The position numbers and the translations under genes are program-made. Source: Lampris incognitus (taxonomy: Eukaryota; Chordata; Actinopteri; Lampriformes; Lampridae). Taken from it: 64,000 bases of DNA. Location of the stretch: assembly GCF_029633865.1 (NCBI RefSeq), contig NC_079217.1:54236479-54300478 (forward strand). Direction: 5' to 3'. The notes beneath the pieces are model-generated. The model was not told the DNA's origin. It made no database searches and worked only from the letters and a program-made list of their open reading frames with translations. This document shows positions 41,733 to 64,000 of the stretch, piece by piece (the stretch's first letter is position 1; every line of letters begins with the position of its first letter).

Positions 41733-43063
41733 TGTACTAAAGAACCAGTGATTGTCCTGACTGATTTGGGGGCACAGAATTGATATAGGGCATTTTAAAT
41801 TAAGTGCAACATTTCCTCTCTGTAAATGATTCGTATTGGTCAATTCTCTTGATTGCGTGGCGGTTGACTATTACGTAGACGACCTGACACCACAGGATCT
41901 GCTGTAAACCGTACCAACGCCATTAATCACATTCACATGAAAATGGTTTACAGACCACAATCAACATGTTATCAGATTACAAAACTGACCAGATGCAATA
42001 TAATTGCCTGAATTATTAAAAAGTGACAAAACATACACGAGAACCAAATATATAATTCCTTTCCATTTTTAAAACATTTGTATTGAAAATACATTAATAT
42101 TCCTTTTCAAGTCAAACCTATGAAATCGTCTTTGGTTAAGAAAAATAGCTGTTAAAATCTATAGGCTATGAAGGTCATTGTACAGGACTGAAACAAGAAC
42201 GTAGACAAGATCATGGAACTGATCCATAAGGGGAATACTGATACCACGTATCTAAATGTTTCCATCTGGAATGCTCCAAATATGTAAAGTGCTTTTGCAT
42301 TATTCCCTCACCAATGTTATGAACAGCCATCGAAAAAAGTAAGGCAGACTGGCTTTATCTCTGTACGTCAACATTTACAGACTATTTGTTCAGAGAAAAG
42401 ACAAAGGTAAAGGTGTCCATCTTCTAAAGGGCTGTGTGGGATGAAAGCAGTCCACACACAATTTTCTGCTGGAGAGGCTTTAAAAACAACGTGAAAGCAT
42501 CATAATGGCTGTTGATGGAAAAAAAAAAACTGAGTGAATAAATAATTTTAGCAGCCTATTCACACACCAACTAATGATGTCTTTTTTTCCCACAAAACTA
42601 GAAAAGGAAATGAAAAAGGCTTTAATGAGGCTATGCGAACCAAGGCAAAAAAAAAAAAAAAACCCAAAGGAGTCTTGTGTTGTGATAAGCCACAGGTTGT
42701 GTATGCATGGGCAGCAGACGATATGGCCACATATTGCAGAGGGAAAAACAAAAATGAATGCAAAAAAAAAAAAAAACAAAAACCACCCAAACCCCAAACA
42801 AAACAAGATCTTTCTCTGTGAGGAATGACAACAGGTTATCGTCAGGATCAGGTGATCATCTTACTTCCTGTGTTTCAGCTTCCAGTTCTGTGGAGGTGGG
42901 AATCTCTTCTGGGGTCAGGGGTCATTGCTCTTGGCTCTCCTGGACGTGCAGTGGGGCGTTCTCTCCGGGTTGGCTCCTTGGGGCCCATCACTGCAGTGCT
43001 GTGCGTGACATAGCACTACCTGCCGTTGTCCAGCTGTCTTAAGACCAGACTGCCCTCTGGAGG
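39623..43063 (-). other. 3' UTR and downstream region of rasa2
   Basis: No coding region. The 3' UTR of rasa2 starts at 43063. Minus-strand AATAAA occurs near 41292 and 39728, so the transcript end could be at either; none is decisive. A TG repeat lies at 41688-41730 and long A runs at 42647 and 42762. Confidence 0.5.
41688..41730 (+). repeat. (TG)n microsatellite
   Basis: About 20 TG units, then ACGTGTAC. Confidence 0.9.
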
Positions 43064-62788
<19,725 letters not shown>

Positions 62789-63834
62789 CTGAAAGAAAAG
62801 ATGGTATAATATTAAAATGTTTAATGAGCAAACTTCACATGCATTTGCTCTATGACTGTCATAAAAACCAGCTGTGTACCAATCTGACGTGCTCATTTAG
62901 AGGCCTTGGCATACTTCCAAGAAAATGCCTTCAGAAAGTAGTCACGGATCACAAATACCATATTAGGGTTAAACAGGATTTTCAAATTATTCACAGCATT
63001 TATTTTAACCTGGTAAAAGTTCCAGATGAGTGGATTTTATTTCATCAGGACAAAGTGGGATCATGCCAGGTTAGTTTTTAAAAACAAACAAAAAAATACA
63101 CCCTTAACTGACTTTGTGTCACCGGACTAATCTGTCTTTAATGGATTAAAAAAAAGAACACAAATTGGGGGCATGCCTGGAATAAAACTAATTTGAATGA
63201 CAATTTCAGCAACCAGTTCAACACAAGCCTCCAATATTTAGTCAGTTTAGTTCTCACTGAAGACAAATCTACTTGCATGATGTAAAATTATTTGATTGGA
63301 GCAGTACCCTTTCTGAACAAAGGAAATGCTGGTCAGTTAACCAGCCTTGCTGGCATGTGCCATATTCCAAAGGTCAAATTAGATTTTTCATATTGAAATT
63401 ATGGTTGTGACTGCATAATAATCATCTCAGCACATCTGTCCTGAGTACACCTTTGTGGGAATCGAGGTAGTTTGGGTCGCTACAATCAAAAGATGCTCAA
63501 GAGAATCCCCCAAATGCCTAAAATATGAAAGAGCTCACCCTTCAAACAATTGTTTTTGTCTTATTGCCCATTTTATAATGTGCAAACTGTAATATATTCT
63601 GAAACTTGTGGGACTATCTGAAACAGAATGGTCTTTTTTCGGGAATGCATACAACTGACTCAAAAAAGACCAAAACATTGTTTTCACATTAAAAATGACA
63701 TAATACTGGGTGACAATTCGTATTTGCAGTATGAAGTTAACATTTTAGACTTATGACAATGAAAACAGTTTCCACAAAAAAGCTCTTGCATGCAGGTACT
63801 TTATCAAAACAGACTGATTGTAACACTCAAACTA
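62789..63834 (-). other. rasa2 intron upstream of the first exon in the window
   Basis: No exon matching the RasGAP domain was found, so the next upstream exon lies beyond the window. Confidence 0.45.
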
Positions 63835-64000
63835 CACTGCTCAAAAAAATAAATGGAACACCTAAAAACACAATATAGACCTCGATGAATGAAATATTTC
63901 AGCTGAAAATCTTTATGTATTAGACAGAGGAATGTGTTTAGAGCAAAATAACCTAAGAATGATCAATGGAAATCAAAATCATTAGCCCATTAAGGTCTGG
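63835..64000 (+). mobile_element. Tc1/mariner-type left end, runs off the window
   Basis: After TA (63833-63834) comes CACTGCTCAAAAAAATAAAT, then GGAACACCTAAAAACACAAT. This matches the start of a common fish Tc1-like element (CACTGCTCAAAAAAAT). The rest lies outside. Confidence 0.65.

Noticed and set aside
42560-42831. Overlapping open frames rich in Lys or Phe
   Set aside because: Produced by long A runs in the rasa2 3' region.

Overview
The window reads as nuclear DNA of a ray-finned fish, probably a percomorph-like teleost. It carries the 3' third of an intron-rich vertebrate gene, rasa2. Around it lie fish-type Tc1, hAT, L1-Tx1, L2-like, Penelope-like and Ty3/Gypsy elements, tRNA-derived SINEs and long microsatellites. 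No bacterial operon, CRISPR array or rRNA gene was seen. The species cannot be named from the sequence.

Left third (1-24 kb). A minus-strand L1-Tx1 LINE (1-8484, running off the left edge) is split by an apparently intact Ty3/Gypsy element (2834-7304). That element has identical 216-bp LTRs, a target duplication, a tRNA-Trp primer site, open gag and pol frames, and a textbook -1 frameshift signal. Next come a decayed DDE_Tnp_4-type transposase (8485-9436), a plus-strand L1 3' fragment (9437-11625) and short repeats. A three-exon minus-strand gene (17341 to 13512) is predicted to encode a 668-residue, internally duplicated coiled-coil protein, with a TATA box upstream and all splice phases agreeing. 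A second, decayed Gypsy element (18972-23408) lies against a small unassigned open frame (18730-18971).

Middle (24-39 kb). This is an accessory block: a MITE, an L2-like LINE tail, a 61-67 bp minisatellite, a hAT transposon with a three-exon broken transposase (25374-28942), a third Gypsy-like element with a divergent VADD reverse transcriptase (28943-34347), the gag-protease remnant of a fourth Gypsy element (34348-36050), a hAT-type MITE with perfect 8-bp duplications, and the GIY-YIG end of a Penelope-like element.

Right part (39-64 kb). Nine minus-strand exons (62788 to 43064) encode the last 317 residues of Rasa2, a Ras GTPase-activating protein: the end of the GAP region, the PH domain, the Btk zinc motif and the C-terminal tail. 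Its largest intron here, about 14.1 kb (47031-61170), holds two Tc1-type elements, two matching LINE tails, a MITE, a tandemly duplicated LINE fragment and several microsatellites. A further Tc1-type end begins at 63835 and runs off the right edge.

The genes do not form one pathway. The window is one host signalling gene, one undescribed coiled-coil gene and nested transposons. The most interesting system is the intact Gypsy element with its coupled frameshift signal; the most interesting possible host novelty is the coiled-coil gene.
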